DNA from: Variibacter gotjawalensis
GTDB lineage: Bacteria > Pseudomonadota > Alphaproteobacteria > Rhizobiales > Xanthobacteraceae
Assembly (NCBI RefSeq): GCF_002355335.1
Contig: NZ_AP014946.1
Span: 1,751,501-1,815,500, forward strand
Reading direction: 5' to 3'
DNA: 64,000 nucleotides
Positions 33,384 through 42,329 of the stretch are shown in pieces. The translations under genes were made by a program, and so were the position numbers. Under the pieces are notes generated by a model. It made no database searches. It was not told the DNA's origin and saw only the letters and a list, made by a program, of their open reading frames with translations. Position 1 is the stretch's first letter. Every line of letters begins with the position of its first letter.

Positions 33384-34253
33384 ATGACCCGTTCGGTTCT
33401 CGGCATCATCGGTGGCTCCGGCATCTACGATCTGCCCGGCCTCGAAAATGTCCGCGACGAGACCGTGACGACGCCGTGGGGCGAGCCGTCCGCGCCGCTC
33501 CGTCACGGCGAGATCGCCGATCTTCCGATGGTCTTCCTGCCGCGTCACGGCCGCGGGCACATCTTCTCGCCGAGCGACATCAACTACCGCGCCAACATCG
33601 ACGCGATGAAGCGCGCCGGCGTCACCAGCATCGTCTCGCTCTCAGCCTGCGGCTCGTTCAAGGAGGAGCTCGCGCCGGGCTCGTTCGTCCTCGTCGATCA
33701 ATTCGTCGACCGCACCGTGAAGCGCGAGAGCTCGTTCTTCGGCAAAGGCTGCGTCGCGCATATCTCGATGGCGCATCCGGTCGCGCCGCGCGTCGCCGAC
33801 TGCATCGCGAAGGCCGCCGAGGCCGAGGACATCGCCATCGCGCGCGGCGGCACCTACGTCTGCATGGAAGGTCCGCAATTCTCCACGCTCGCCGAGAGCC
33901 TCACGTATCGCCAGCTCGGCTACACGGTGATCGGCATGACCAACATGCCGGAAGCAAAACTCGCGCGCGAAGCGGAGATTTGTTATGCGACTGTCGCGAT
34001 GGTCACGGACTACGATTGCTGGCATCCGGATCACGACGCCGTCACGGTCTCCGACGTCATCAAGGTGCTGCTCGGCAACGCGCAACGCGCGCAGCGCTTG
34101 ATCGCCCGCGTCGCGCGCGACTTCCCGCGCGAACACGAACCGTGCCCGATCGGCTCCGACCGCGCGCTCGATCACGCGCTCATCACCGCGCCGGAATTCC
34201 GCGATCCGGCCGTCGTCGCCAAACTCGATGCTGTCGCCGGGAGAGTGTTGTGA
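33384..34253 (+). CDS. mtnP: S-methyl-5'-thioadenosine phosphorylase
   Basis: A 289-residue purine-nucleoside phosphorylase family enzyme that splits methylthioadenosine into adenine and methylthioribose-1-phosphate. The N terminus has VLGIIGGSGIYDLPG (phosphate loop), then FLPRHGRGH, SACGSFKEELAPG, CMEGPQFSTLAES, IGMTNMPEA and VTDYDCWH. Adenine released here can be salvaged by apt two genes downstream. The start is ATG 33384 after AAGGA. Confidence 0.95.
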   Translation: MTRSVLGIIGGSGIYDLPGLENVRDETVTTPWGEPSAPLRHGEIADLPMVFLPRHGRGHIFSPSDINYRANIDAMKRAGVTSIVSLSACGSFKEELAPGSFVLVDQFVDRTVKRESSFFGKGCVAHISMAHPVAPRVADCIAKAAEAEDIAIARGGTYVCMEGPQFSTLAESLTYRQLGYTVIGMTNMPEAKLAREAEICYATVAMVTDYDCWHPDHDAVTVSDVIKVLLGNAQRAQRLIARVARDFPREHEPCPIGSDRALDHALITAPEFRDPAVVAKLDAVAGRVL

Positions 34254-34286
34254 AGCTAACCTTGGCGCTTCGCATCGAAGGAAATG

Positions 34287-34432
34287 GTCATCCCGGCTGA
34301 AGGCGCGGCGCGCAGAGCGCGCAACGTGCCGGAAGGCCGGGATCCATACTCTCTGTATTATCGATAGCATTGTGACTATGGATCCCGGGCTCGCATGGCT
34401 CGCTACGCGAGCGCCACGCGCCCCGGGATGAC
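34287..34432. repeat. Family B dispersed repeat, copy 2
   Basis: The element is bounded by GTCATCCCGG and CCCCGGGATGAC, with inner GCCGGGATCCATACT and TATGGATCCCGGGCTCGC. It fills most of the gap between mtnP and the toxin-antitoxin pair. Confidence 0.85.
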
Positions 34433-34488
34433 GAGCGCTCTGGTAGACGTTTCAGTGCAAAGCAGAGATACCGCAGAGCTCAATCTCT

Positions 34489-34788
34489 CTAACGTACGTC
34501 GTCTTCGAAACGCCGCCCCGCATAACTGATTGCGAGAATCTCCACGGTCGAACGCTGCACGCGAAATGCGATGGCAACGCGCCGCTCGAATCCGATCACG
34601 CGTACGTTCTTCCCAAGCTCAGGGCGTTGCGTTCCGCGTTCGGGCGAGTGTGCGAGCGACATGCAGGCATCTTCGATGCGTTGGAGATAGGCGAGCGCGG
34701 TCTCGGGGCCCGCTTGCATTGCGATGTATCGATAGAGTGAGAGAAGATGGTCTCGGGCGCGCGGCCGGAAGACGACCCTATGCGCCAC
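34489..34788 (-). CDS. parE: RelE/ParE family toxin
   Basis: A 99-residue toxin of the ParE/RelE superfamily: AHRVVFRPRARDHLLSLYRYI at the N terminus, then NVRVIGFERRVAIAFRVQ and VEILAISYAGRRFEDD at the C terminus. ParE-type toxins poison DNA gyrase; RelE types cut mRNA. The sequence and the ParD-like partner favour ParE. Its start overlaps the antitoxin end by 11 bases. Confidence 0.92.
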   Translation of the reverse strand: MAHRVVFRPRARDHLLSLYRYIAMQAGPETALAYLQRIEDACMSLAHSPERGTQRPELGKNVRVIGFERRVAIAFRVQRSTVEILAISYAGRRFEDDVR

Positions 34789-35053
34789 GCTTGCGCGCTT
34801 TCAGCGTTTGCTGATGCAGCTTTTTGACTTCAGCAAAAACCTCTTCCGCCGGAAGGTTCGGCCGAGGGTCAGCCAGCGACGCGGCGATTTCTTGCCGCAA
34901 ATACTCCGTCAGTGCCGCATCTTCGCGATCGAGCGCGCGAATCCCCGCCCGCAAGACCTCGCTCGCGGACGCAAACTCGCCGGACTTCACACGCGCTTCG
35001 ACGCTGGCCTGTTGCGGCCCAAGCGTCACGGTCAGCGGTTTGCTTGATCTCAT
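34778..35053 (-). CDS. parD: ParD-like ribbon-helix-helix antitoxin
   Basis: A 91-residue CopG/ParD antitoxin. The N-terminal beta strand and helices (LTVTLGPQQASVEARVKSGEFASASEVLRAGIRAL) are the classic ParD pattern; the charged C terminus (PAEEVFAEVKKLHQ) would bind the toxin. It probably autorepresses the operon. The short promoter region faces the divergent cupin gene. Confidence 0.93.
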   Translation of the reverse strand: MRSSKPLTVTLGPQQASVEARVKSGEFASASEVLRAGIRALDREDAALTEYLRQEIAASLADPRPNLPAEEVFAEVKKLHQQTLKARKRGA

Positions 35054-35101
35054 CGGAAGAATATACTCTGTGTGACAGTGTCATGCAAAGGGGCCGCAGT
35101 C

Positions 35102-35485
35102 TTGAACCTCATCGATCACGAGCGCGAAACGCGCAACGAATGGCGGCCCGGCGTGATGACGCGTATGCGTGTCTCCGCTCTTAACGGCGCCGCGCAACTC
35201 TGCATCTTCGAACAGTGGTGCGAGCCCGGCTTGGGCGCGCCGAACCATCTGCACGCGGTCGAGGAAGTTCTCACCGTGCTCGACGGCACCGCCGAGGTTT
35301 GGCAGGGCGATGAGCGCGCAACGCTGACCAAAGGTCAATCCGCGCAGATCCCGGCGGGCCGCCCGCACGGCTTCCGCAATGTCGGCACCGGCACGCTGCA
35401 TATGCAGTCGATCATCGCGTCGCCGGTCTTCGAAGCTGCGTACGACGATGCGCGCGAGGTTCCGCGCCGCTGGTTGCCGGCTTAA
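35102..35485 (+). CDS. Cupin domain protein
   Basis: A 127-residue single-domain cupin. Metal-binding motif 1 lies in GAPNHLHAVEEVLTVLDGTAEV (HxH with a downstream Glu), and motif 2 in IPAGRPHGFRNVGTGTL. The proposed start is TTG at 35102 with AAAGGGG eight bases before; a GTG at 35072 would run into the antitoxin promoter. Substrate unknown; small cupins of this type may be isomerases, dioxygenases or sensors. Confidence 0.85.
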   Translation: MNLIDHERETRNEWRPGVMTRMRVSALNGAAQLCIFEQWCEPGLGAPNHLHAVEEVLTVLDGTAEVWQGDERATLTKGQSAQIPAGRPHGFRNVGTGTLHMQSIIASPVFEAAYDDAREVPRRWLPA

Positions 35486-35571
35486 CCGCGTTCGAAACCA
35501 CATGCCGCGCGCGGTTGCCTCAGGCGTCCGACTTCGCCACAGTGCGGCCGCCGGCGAAACAGAGCTATTGA

Positions 35572-36114
35572 ATGACCACGATCGAAAACGACCTCCGCGA
35601 CGCGATCCGCACGATTCCGGATTATCCAAAACCCGGCATCATGTTCCGCGACATCACGACTTTGCTCGGCAACGCGCGCGCCTTTCGCCGCACCGTCGAT
35701 GAACTCGTGCAGCCGTGGGCCGGCTCGAAGGTCGATAAAGTCGCCGGCATCGAGGCGCGCGGCTTCATCCTCGGTGGCGCGGTCGCGCATCAGGTGTCAG
35801 CCGGCTTCGTGCCGATCCGCAAGAAGGGCAAGCTGCCGCACACGACTGTGCGTGTCGCTTACTCGCTCGAATACGGCATCGACGAGATGGAGATGCACGA
35901 AGACGCGGTGACGAAGGGTGAGCGCGTCGTTCTGGTCGACGATCTCATTGCGACCGGCGGCACGGCCGAAGGTGCCGTGAAGTTGTTGAAGCAGATGGGC
36001 GCCGACATCGTCGCGGCGTGCTTCATCGTCGATCTGCCGGAACTCGGCGGCGCGGAAAAGATCCGCAAGCTCGGCGTGCCGGTGCGCACGCTCGTTTCAT
36101 TCGACGGGCATTAG
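35572..36114 (+). CDS. apt: Adenine phosphoribosyltransferase
   Basis: A 180-residue salvage enzyme that makes AMP from adenine and PRPP. Visible features are [31 protein letters not shown], the flexible loop region IRKKGKLP, and the PRPP-binding motif [17 protein letters not shown] (about residues 118-134). Length is normal. It probably salvages the adenine produced by mtnP upstream. Confidence 0.97.
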   Translation: MTTIENDLRDAIRTIPDYPKPGIMFRDITTLLGNARAFRRTVDELVQPWAGSKVDKVAGIEARGFILGGAVAHQVSAGFVPIRKKGKLPHTTVRVAYSLEYGIDEMEMHEDAVTKGERVVLVDDLIATGGTAEGAVKLLKQMGADIVAACFIVDLPELGGAEKIRKLGVPVRTLVSFDGH

Positions 36115-36171
36115 GCGTTTTATTCCGCGCCCAAGGTTCGCGATTTTCCGCGGCCCATCCTCCATTCAGCT

Positions 36172-36297
36172 GTCATCCCGGAAGCCGCGAATTCGCGCAG
36201 CGAATTTTGCGGCTATCCGGGACCCATGTACCCCAAGCCTATGCAGGGATACGTGGATCCCGGCTCTCGCGTGCTGCGCACCCTCGGCCGGGATGAC
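36172..36297. repeat. Family B dispersed repeat, copy 3
   Basis: The element is bounded by GTCATCCCGGAAGC and CGGCCGGGATGAC, with inner CCGGGACCCATGTA and TACGTGGATCCCGGCTCTCGC. It lies in the convergent gap between apt and the sensor kinase. Confidence 0.85.
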
Positions 36298-36355
36298 ATC
36301 TGGTGGATGCCGCATCTCTTTCTAAAGAGGCCGAACTCGCTCATGACTTAGCCAG

Positions 36356-37633
36356 CTAAACCGGCAGTGTCAGGCGGGCATCGAGCCCGCCGCTTCGGCT
36401 CTTCTCCAACACCAGCGTCCCACCATACAGCGCCGCGATCTCCTGCGTGATCGGCAGGCCGAAGCCCGTCCCCGCAACGGTCTCATCGAGCCGTTCGCCG
36501 CGCTGCAATGCGCGCTCGGCGTCGTCGCTGCTCAATCCCGGGCCGTCGTCCGCGATGCCGATGATCGCGACGCTATCGGCAATCGCTCCGGTGATACGCA
36601 CCTCGGAGCGTGCCCACTTGAAAGCATTGTCGAGCAAGTTACCCAGCATCTCGTCGGCATCCTGCGGGTCGCAGCGAACGCTCAGCGTCGGCGCGACATC
36701 GATCGTCACGCTCAGATCGCGATCCGCGTGGATGCGTTTCAGCATCCCGGTGAGGTCCGCGATCTTCGGCGCGAGCGGCACTGGCGCGAAGACGCCGCCC
36801 GTAATCGCCGCGCTGCGTGCGCGCCGCAGATGATGCTCGACGCGGCGGTTCATCAATGCGAGCAGCCGCTGATTCTCGCCGCCGTCATCGAGCCGTGCTG
36901 ACAGCGCGGCGAGCGGCGTCTTCAAACCATGCGCGAGATTGGCGACATGCGCGCGGGCACGTGCGAGACGTTCGCGATTCTGCGCGAGTACCGCGTTGAG
37001 TTCGCTGACGATACCTTGCACTTCGGCGGGCTGCGGTTCGGGCAGGGCGGTCTCCGCGCCGGTGCGCACGTTTTTGAGCTGACCCGCGAGCCGTCGCAAC
37101 GGCAAAAGGCCGAGCCACACCTGCAGCACCATCGCGGTGCCGAGCGCGAGCCCGAGACTCGCGAGCGCGATGATAAGCACGCGCCGCGCCTGGCGGAGCG
37201 GGCCATCGATCTCCGCGCGCGGCGCGGCGACCAGCAGCGCCACCGTGCCGGCCTCGTCCGGCAGAACGATATCGCGCTGGCGCAGCCGCAGTGGTTCGCC
37301 TCCGGGTCCGCGCGGGCCCATCAATCGCGCATCGCCGAGCGAGCGCGATGTAAGAACGCCGCCCGGACCTTCGGCTTGCCAGTACCAGCCGGACAGCACG
37401 CGATCATACGGCGCGACGTTGAGATCGCGTTTGAGCTGCGGCGCTTCGTTGGCGTCGAGATTGACCGCACCGGCGAGTGCGAGCAGTTGCGCATCCAGCC
37501 GCTGATCGATCTGCCGCTCGACGAACCGCGTCAGAATTCCGTTGATGACGAAACCGGCGACAATCAGCGCGGCGCAGAGAAACACCGCCGCCGCGACGAG
37601 CAGGCGGCGATTGAGTGAGCCGCTACGCTTCAT
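36356..37633 (-). CDS. Sensor histidine kinase (PhoQ-like)
   Basis: A 425-residue membrane kinase. Two transmembrane helices (about 9-31 and 152-174) enclose a periplasmic sensor with an Arg/Gly/Pro-rich segment. A HAMP-like linker leads to the H box (ANLAHGLKTPLAALSARL; the HGLKTPL form is seen in PhoQ-type kinases of alphaproteobacteria), the N box (EMLGNLLDNAFKWA), the G1 box (IADDGPGLS) and the G2 box (GTGFGLPITQEI). It overlaps its response regulator by 11 bases. The PepSY gene at the head of the operon suggests an envelope or cation-related signal. Confidence 0.9.
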   Translation of the reverse strand: MKRSGSLNRRLLVAAAVFLCAALIVAGFVINGILTRFVERQIDQRLDAQLLALAGAVNLDANEAPQLKRDLNVAPYDRVLSGWYWQAEGPGGVLTSRSLGDARLMGPRGPGGEPLRLRQRDIVLPDEAGTVALLVAAPRAEIDGPLRQARRVLIIALASLGLALGTAMVLQVWLGLLPLRRLAGQLKNVRTGAETALPEPQPAEVQGIVSELNAVLAQNRERLARARAHVANLAHGLKTPLAALSARLDDGGENQRLLALMNRRVEHHLRRARSAAITGGVFAPVPLAPKIADLTGMLKRIHADRDLSVTIDVAPTLSVRCDPQDADEMLGNLLDNAFKWARSEVRITGAIADSVAIIGIADDGPGLSSDDAERALQRGERLDETVAGTGFGLPITQEIAALYGGTLVLEKSRSGGLDARLTLPV

Positions 37634-38288
37634 CGCAGACGAGCCGATAGCCGAGCCCGCGCGCGGTCTCGATGCGGTCGCTGCCGATCTTGCGGCGCAG
37701 CCGCCCGACGATGACTTCGAGCGAATTGGAATCGGCGCCGCCGTCGCCGTCGTAGACGCGTTCGAACAACTCTTCGCGTTTCACGACGACGCCCTTGCGC
37801 AGCATCAGGCAGGAGAGGACGCGCAATTCGAGCGCGGTGAGCTTGAGCGGCAAGCCTTCGAACGAAAACGAACCGAGTTGGCTGTCGTAAGCGAGCGCGC
37901 CGCATGTCAGCACCGGCGTCGCGTGGCCGGCCGCACGGCGCGCGAGCGCACGCAGCCGCATAATGAGTTCGTCGACACGCACCGGCTTGACGAGATAGTC
38001 GTCGGCGCCGGCCTTGAAGCCTTCGACTTTGCTGGTCCAATCGTCGCGCGCGGTGAGCACCAGAACGGGCAGGGCGCGGTTCGCCTTGCGCCATTCGGAG
38101 AGGATCGTGAGGCCGTCTTTCTTCGGCAAGCCGAGATCAAGAACCGCCGCATCGTACGTCTCGGTCATGCCGAGATGCGCGCCGTCCTCGCCGTTTTTCG
38201 CCGAGTCGACGGCAAAACCTTCGGCGCTTAAGCGCCCGACAATTGCTTCGCGCAGCGACGCGTCATCCTCGACGACGAGAATTTTCAC
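37623..38288 (-). CDS. OmpR/PhoP-family response regulator
   Basis: A 221-residue regulator. The receiver has ILVVEDDASLREAI, the acceptor Asp51 (AAVLDLGLPKKDG) and Lys in DYLVKPVRVDEL. The winged helix (about 125-219) has LKLTALELRVLSCLMLRKG and ETARGLGYRLVCDEA. It is co-transcribed with the kinase downstream and the PepSY gene upstream (four-base overlap at 38285-38288). Confidence 0.94.
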   Translation of the reverse strand: MKILVVEDDASLREAIVGRLSAEGFAVDSAKNGEDGAHLGMTETYDAAVLDLGLPKKDGLTILSEWRKANRALPVLVLTARDDWTSKVEGFKAGADDYLVKPVRVDELIMRLRALARRAAGHATPVLTCGALAYDSQLGSFSFEGLPLKLTALELRVLSCLMLRKGVVVKREELFERVYDGDGGADSNSLEVIVGRLRRKIGSDRIETARGLGYRLVCDEA

Positions 38289-38605
38289 GATTTCGGCCGC
38301 CGGATATACGGGATGAGATTGTCGCCTTTGGCTTCAATGAACGCGCCCGTGTCGGCGTTGATCTTCACCTTGATGATCACGTTGTCGCGCGTCAGCAACT
38401 TGATCTCGTAGACCCAGATTTTAACGCCATCGTCGTCATCATCGTCGAGATCGACATCGACCACTTGGCCGTCGAAGCGCTCCTGCGCGCGCGCGGCGGC
38501 ATCCGCCGTCGAAATCCGCGCTTCGGCCGGCGAGAAGGACACCGCAAGCGCCAAGACTCCGGCTACAACTGCGGCGATGAAGACCTTCTGCATCACGCTC
38601 CACAT
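38285..38605 (-). CDS. PepSY domain-containing secreted protein
   Basis: A 106-residue protein with a signal peptide (VFIAAVVAGVLALAVSFSPA) and one PepSY domain (ARISTADAAARAQERFDGQV, then VWVYEIKLLT-like core KIWVYEIKLLTRDNVIIKVKI and the Asp in NADTGAFIE). An acidic run (DLDDDDDDG) may bind cations. Both ATG 38605 (AGGTG upstream) and ATG 38593 (GGAG upstream) are plausible. It leads the two-component operon; PepSY proteins often act as periplasmic inhibitors or accessory sensors, which is inference here. Confidence 0.9.
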   Translation of the reverse strand: MWSVMQKVFIAAVVAGVLALAVSFSPAEARISTADAAARAQERFDGQVVDVDLDDDDDDGVKIWVYEIKLLTRDNVIIKVKINADTGAFIEAKGDNLIPYIRRPKS

Positions 38606-38714
38606 AAGCTACACCTAAACCGCCAAGCTGAACCGAACCTGAATCGCTGCGTTCAGTTGGCGTTGGCCACGCCCCGTTATGGTCCGACTATAGACCGATA
38701 CGGAGGGTTACCCG

Positions 38715-39425
38715 ATGGATTTACGCAGCTTGTCTTTGTCGATACTCGCCAGCGCAGCTTTGGCGGGTTACGCGTATTCGCAGACCCCGGGTCAACCGCC
38801 GATTCCGCCAGGAATCCAGGTTGGCCTGACGCAACTCGAGGGCGTCGTCCGCGAAATCTTCGGCAACAAATTCGTCCTCGAAGATGCGACGGGCCGCAAG
38901 CTCATCGAGACCGGCCCGCGCGGCTCGGAACTCGCCCGCGTGTCGGTTGGCGATAAGGTGAGCGTGGAGGTCACCCCGCGTGACGGGTTTTTTCATGCAG
39001 CCTCGATCACCCTCGCCAATGGTCAGCGTGTTGTTCTGGCTGGTGCTCCTCCGGCTCCTCGCGGCCGCGATGCCGCATATGACGAGCGTGGCGTCTTGGA
39101 TGCGGTCCAGCGCGCCGGGTTCCGCGATGCGCGCGTCCAGGAAGTGAAGAAAAAGCACGTCGAGGTCGTCGCCGTCGATGCGAGCGGCAAGTCGTGGGAG
39201 CTGCACGTCGAATTCGACGGCCGCATCCGCAAGCAGGAAGCGCTGGTCGCAATGAACGACGCCGACGTGAAGGCGCTCATCGAACGCGCCGGCTACACCT
39301 ACGGCGGATCGATGCGGCCGAAGAAGAAGCACATGGTGGTGACCGCGATCAACTCGCGCGGCGAACGCGTCGAGATCGACGTCCACCGCGACGGCACGAT
39401 CAAGAAGGAGAAGCGGATCTTCTGA
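38715..39425 (+). CDS. Secreted protein with PepSY-like repeats
   Basis: A 236-residue protein with a signal peptide (LSLSILASAALAGYAYSQ). Residues about 30-110 form a small beta domain (LEGVVREIFGNKFVLEDATG, VSVGDKVSVEVTPRDGFFHA) like an OB fold. The rest is two PepSY-like repeats: one with GVLDAVQRAGFRDARVQEVK and VEFDGRIRKQE, the other with ADVKALIERAGYTYG and IDVHRDGTIKKEKR. It is divergent from the PepSY-two-component operon (109-base gap), so it could be a target. No exact family. Confidence 0.82.
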   Translation: MDLRSLSLSILASAALAGYAYSQTPGQPPIPPGIQVGLTQLEGVVREIFGNKFVLEDATGRKLIETGPRGSELARVSVGDKVSVEVTPRDGFFHAASITLANGQRVVLAGAPPAPRGRDAAYDERGVLDAVQRAGFRDARVQEVKKKHVEVVAVDASGKSWELHVEFDGRIRKQEALVAMNDADVKALIERAGYTYGGSMRPKKKHMVVTAINSRGERVEIDVHRDGTIKKEKRIF

Positions 39426-39905
39426 TCAAGCTCCCGGCCGGCGTTCGACGAACGCCGAGCCGATCACCGAGTAGACGATATCGCCATGCTGGTTCGTACC
39501 AGTGTGGCGAACCGTCAAGAGACCCCAGCCCGGCCGCGATCCCGAGGGACGCGTTTCAAGTGCCTCCGTGTGATACGTGATCGTATCGCCGACATAGACC
39601 GGCTTGATCCACTTCAGTTCGCGCACGCCGGGTGACGGCCCCCACTGTGCGATTTTCACGCCGGCCGCTTTCGCTTCCGCCACCATGCGCTTGCGATCCT
39701 CGACGAGAAACCGCATGCAGAATGCGGCCGTGTGCCAGCCCGAAGCGCACAGCGCGCCGAAATGCGAATTCTCCGCTTCCTTCTCGTCGACGTGAAAGCG
39801 CTGCGGATCGTAAGCTTTCGCGAAGGTCTTGATCTCGTCCGCCGTGAAGGTGTGGCGGCCGGTTTCGCGCTTCGCGCCGATGACGATGTCCTCCAAATAG
39901 TACAT
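39426..39905 (-). CDS. MaoC-like dehydratase
   Basis: A 159-residue hot-dog-fold protein of the MaoC/(R)-hydratase family: YYLEDIVIGAKRETGRHTFT, then FAKAYDPQRFHVDEKEAENS, with the catalytic Asp-His pair in the YDPQRFHVDE segment, and LKWIKPVYVGDTITYHTE. The substrate is probably an acyl-CoA or aromatic acyl derivative. The ATG at 39905 overlaps the stop of the upstream MaoC gene. It probably pairs with that protein. Confidence 0.9.
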   Translation of the reverse strand: MYYLEDIVIGAKRETGRHTFTADEIKTFAKAYDPQRFHVDEKEAENSHFGALCASGWHTAAFCMRFLVEDRKRMVAEAKAAGVKIAQWGPSPGVRELKWIKPVYVGDTITYHTEALETRPSGSRPGWGLLTVRHTGTNQHGDIVYSVIGSAFVERRPGA

Positions 39906-40369
39906 CACGCGGCTCCCTTCTCGGGGTTCCGCAGCGCCATCATGCTCGGCACCGTCATCGTCATCACGACATCGCCGGCCTGATTGATCATCTCGTAGCT
40001 GATGGGAACGAAGCCCATATCGGGACGGCTCTTCGAGACGCGCTTTTCGCCGATCGTCCGCCGCAGCGTGAGGTCATCGCCCGGCCGAACCGGCTTGATC
40101 CACTTCACCTCGTCGACACCAGGCGCGCCAAGCGACGCGGAATCGAGCACGAACCAATCGCAGATCATGCGCATGAGCATCGCGCAGGTGCCCCAGCCGG
40201 ATGCGGCGAGTCCGCCGAGCATCGAGTTGCGGCCGGCCTCTTCGTCGAGATGCATAGGCTGCGGATCGAACTGCGAGGCGAAATCGATGATCTCTTCGCG
40301 GGTGACGTGGCGCGGGCCGTAGGTGTCGACACTGCCGGGGATGAAGTCTTCGAAGTAGTATTTGGGCAT
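39905..40369 (-). CDS. MaoC-like dehydratase (paralogue)
   Basis: A 154-residue hot-dog-fold protein similar to the one downstream: KYYFEDFIPGSVDTYGPRHVT, FASQFDPQPMHLDEEAGRNS (catalytic Asp and His), VKWIKPVRPGDDLTLRRT. I start at the ATG at 40369; the long upstream extension runs through a dispersed repeat. Two coupled paralogues suggest a heteromer with one active and one structural half, or two related hydratases. Confidence 0.9.
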   Translation of the reverse strand: MPKYYFEDFIPGSVDTYGPRHVTREEIIDFASQFDPQPMHLDEEAGRNSMLGGLAASGWGTCAMLMRMICDWFVLDSASLGAPGVDEVKWIKPVRPGDDLTLRRTIGEKRVSKSRPDMGFVPISYEMINQAGDVVMTMTVPSMMALRNPEKGAA

Positions 40370-40415
40370 AGGCGGAACTAAGCGTGGCCCCGCGCGAGCG
40401 TCAACTGCGCTGCCC

Positions 40416-40536
40416 GTAGCCCGGATGAAGCCGCGACGCTCTCGCGTCGCGCGAAATCCGGGATTGCGGCATTCTCGGTCCCGGATTTCGTTCGGCAATG
40501 CGCGCGCCGCGCGCCGCCTCACGTCATCCGGGCTAC
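40416..40536. repeat. Family A dispersed palindromic repeat, copy 2
   Basis: Bounded by GTAGCCCGGATGAAG and CATCCGGGCTAC, with inner AAATCCGGGAT and CCCGGATTT. It lies between ychF and the MaoC pair, nine bases beyond the ychF stop. Confidence 0.85.
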
Positions 40537-40544
40537 GGTCGCGG

Positions 40545-41642
40545 CTAATTCGCAAACCGGAAATGCATCACGTCGCCGTCCGCGACGATGTATTCCTTAC
40601 CCTCGAGCCGCAGCTTGCCGGCATCGCGCGCGCCGGACTCGCCGCCGAGCTTCACGTAATCCGCATACGCGATCGTCTCGGCGCGGATGAAGCCCTTCTC
40701 GAAGTCCGTATGGATGACGCCCGCGGCCTGCGGCGCGCGCATGCCCTTGGTGATCGTCCAGGCGCGCGCTTCCTTCGGGCCCACCGTGAAATAGGTGAGG
40801 AGCCCGAGGAGATCGTAGCCCGCGCGGATCATGCGATTGAGGCCCGGTTCGGCGAGCCCGAGCGTTTCGAGAAACTCTTTGCGCTCCTCGTTCGGCAGGA
40901 CCGCAATCTCCGACTCGATCTTCGCCGAAATAACGACGGACTTTGCGCCTTCCGCCTTCGCGCGCTCTTCGACTTTCGCCGACAGCGAATTGCCCTCCGC
41001 CGCAGCGCCCTCGTCGACATTGCAGACATAGAGCACCGGCTTCGCGGTCATCAGCGCGAGCGATTGGAACAGCTTTTCGTCTTCCTCGCGGCGTTCGGTC
41101 AGACGCGCGGGCTTGCCTTCGCGGAGCAGCGCGAGCGCGGCCTGCACGAGCGGGAGCGATTCTTTCGCTTCCTTGTCGTTGCCGCGAATGCGTTTCTGCA
41201 GCGGCTCGATGCGCTTCTCGAGGCTGTCCATATCGGCGAGCATCAGCTCGGTCTCGATCGTCTCGATATCGGCGGTCGGGTCGATCTTTCCTTCGACATG
41301 CGTCACGTCGCCGTCTTCGAAGCAGCGCACGACATGCACGATGGCATCGACTTCGCGAATGTTGGCGAGGAACTGATTGCCGAGGCCTTCACCCTTCGAT
41401 GCGCCGCGCACGAGGCCAGCGATATCGACGAAGGTGAGCCGCGTCGGAATGATCTCGGCCGATTTGCCGAGCACCGCGAGCTGATCGAGACGCGGATCCG
41501 GCACCGCGACCTCGCCGACATTTGGCTCGATCGTGCAGAACGGATAATTCGCGGCTTGCGCCGCGGCCGTCTCGGTCAGCGCGTTGAACAAAGTGGATTT
41601 GCCGACATTCGGCAGTCCGACGATTCCGGCTTTGAAGCCCAT
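40545..41642 (-). CDS. ychF: Redox-regulated ATPase YchF
   Basis: A 365-residue Obg-like ATPase: the G1 motif is [18 protein letters not shown], then [19 protein letters not shown] (G3), a coiled-coil insert (about 130-200), [12 protein letters not shown] (a NxxE-like G4 explains ATP preference) and a C-terminal TGS domain ([14 protein letters not shown]). It associates with ribosomes and is linked to stress and iron responses. It lies 12 bases after pth and is probably co-transcribed. Confidence 0.97.
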   Translation of the reverse strand: MGFKAGIVGLPNVGKSTLFNALTETAAAQAANYPFCTIEPNVGEVAVPDPRLDQLAVLGKSAEIIPTRLTFVDIAGLVRGASKGEGLGNQFLANIREVDAIVHVVRCFEDGDVTHVEGKIDPTADIETIETELMLADMDSLEKRIEPLQKRIRGNDKEAKESLPLVQAALALLREGKPARLTERREEDEKLFQSLALMTAKPVLYVCNVDEGAAAEGNSLSAKVEERAKAEGAKSVVISAKIESEIAVLPNEERKEFLETLGLAEPGLNRMIRAGYDLLGLLTYFTVGPKEARAWTITKGMRAPQAAGVIHTDFEKGFIRAETIAYADYVKLGGESGARDAGKLRLEGKEYIVADGDVMHFRFAN

Positions 41643-41654
41643 GATGTGTCCGTC

Positions 41655-42263
41655 TCAGTCTGTCGGTTTGCCCGGTGCCTTCACGTCGCCAAATCCTTTG
41701 GCGTCCATCGCGAGGTGCACGCGGTTTTGGAAAGTCGAATCCTGACCCTTAGCCAAGATATTGGCGTTGTCGGCGACGATGTCGATCAGCGTCTCGACCC
41801 ACGGCCGATCTGCTTTAGCGAAATCGCTCAGCACGTGATGCTGCACCAGCTCCTTCATGCCCGGATGCCCGATGCCGAAGCGCACGCGGCGATAGTCGTT
41901 GCCGCAATGCGCCGTTATCGAGCGCAGGCCGTTGTGTCCCGCATTGCCGCCGCCCGTCTTCACGCGAAGCTTGGAGGCCGGCAGATCGATTTCGTCGTAG
42001 AAGACGATGATGTCGGCAAGCTCGGTCTTGAAGAAGCGCGCGGCCTCCGCGACGGCGCGGCCCGACTCGTTCATGAATGTCTGTGGCTTCATGAGGAGAT
42101 GGCGCTCGCCCGCGATTGTGCATTCGGCGGTGTCGGCCTGGAAGCGCTTGCGCCACGGCGAAGCGTTGTGGCGCCGCGCGATCGCGTCCACAGCCATGAA
42201 GCCAATGTTGTGACGGTTGCCGGCGTAACGGGCGCCGGGATTGCCGAGCCCGACAAAGAGCAC
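41655..42263 (-). CDS. pth: Peptidyl-tRNA hydrolase
   Basis: A 202-residue enzyme that frees tRNA from prematurely released peptidyl-tRNA. Visible features are [19 protein letters not shown] (catalytic His18), [32 protein letters not shown] (catalytic Asp) and [13 protein letters not shown]. Placed between rplY and ychF, the usual alphaproteobacterial order. Confidence 0.97.
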   Translation of the reverse strand: MLFVGLGNPGARYAGNRHNIGFMAVDAIARRHNASPWRKRFQADTAECTIAGERHLLMKPQTFMNESGRAVAEAARFFKTELADIIVFYDEIDLPASKLRVKTGGGNAGHNGLRSITAHCGNDYRRVRFGIGHPGMKELVQHHVLSDFAKADRPWVETLIDIVADNANILAKGQDSTFQNRVHLAMDAKGFGDVKAPGKPTD

Positions 42264-42284
42264 GCCGACCTCTGCTGCGCGTTG

Positions 42285-42317
42285 AAGTGAAAGAGGCCGA
42301 TCGTTGGACCGGCCTCT
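42285..42317 (-). terminator. Terminator-like hairpin between rplY and pth
   Basis: On the minus strand, stem AGAGGCCG/CGGCCTCT (42310-42317 with 42292-42299) is followed by TTCACTTC. The T run is weak, so it may attenuate rather than stop transcription into pth. Confidence 0.6.
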
Positions 42318-42329
42318 GGAAATTCAGAC

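Noticed and set aside
40362-42290. Plus-strand open frame of 642 codons opposite ychF and pth
   Set aside because: Spans two well-conserved genes and a repeat on the other strand; no recognisable domain.
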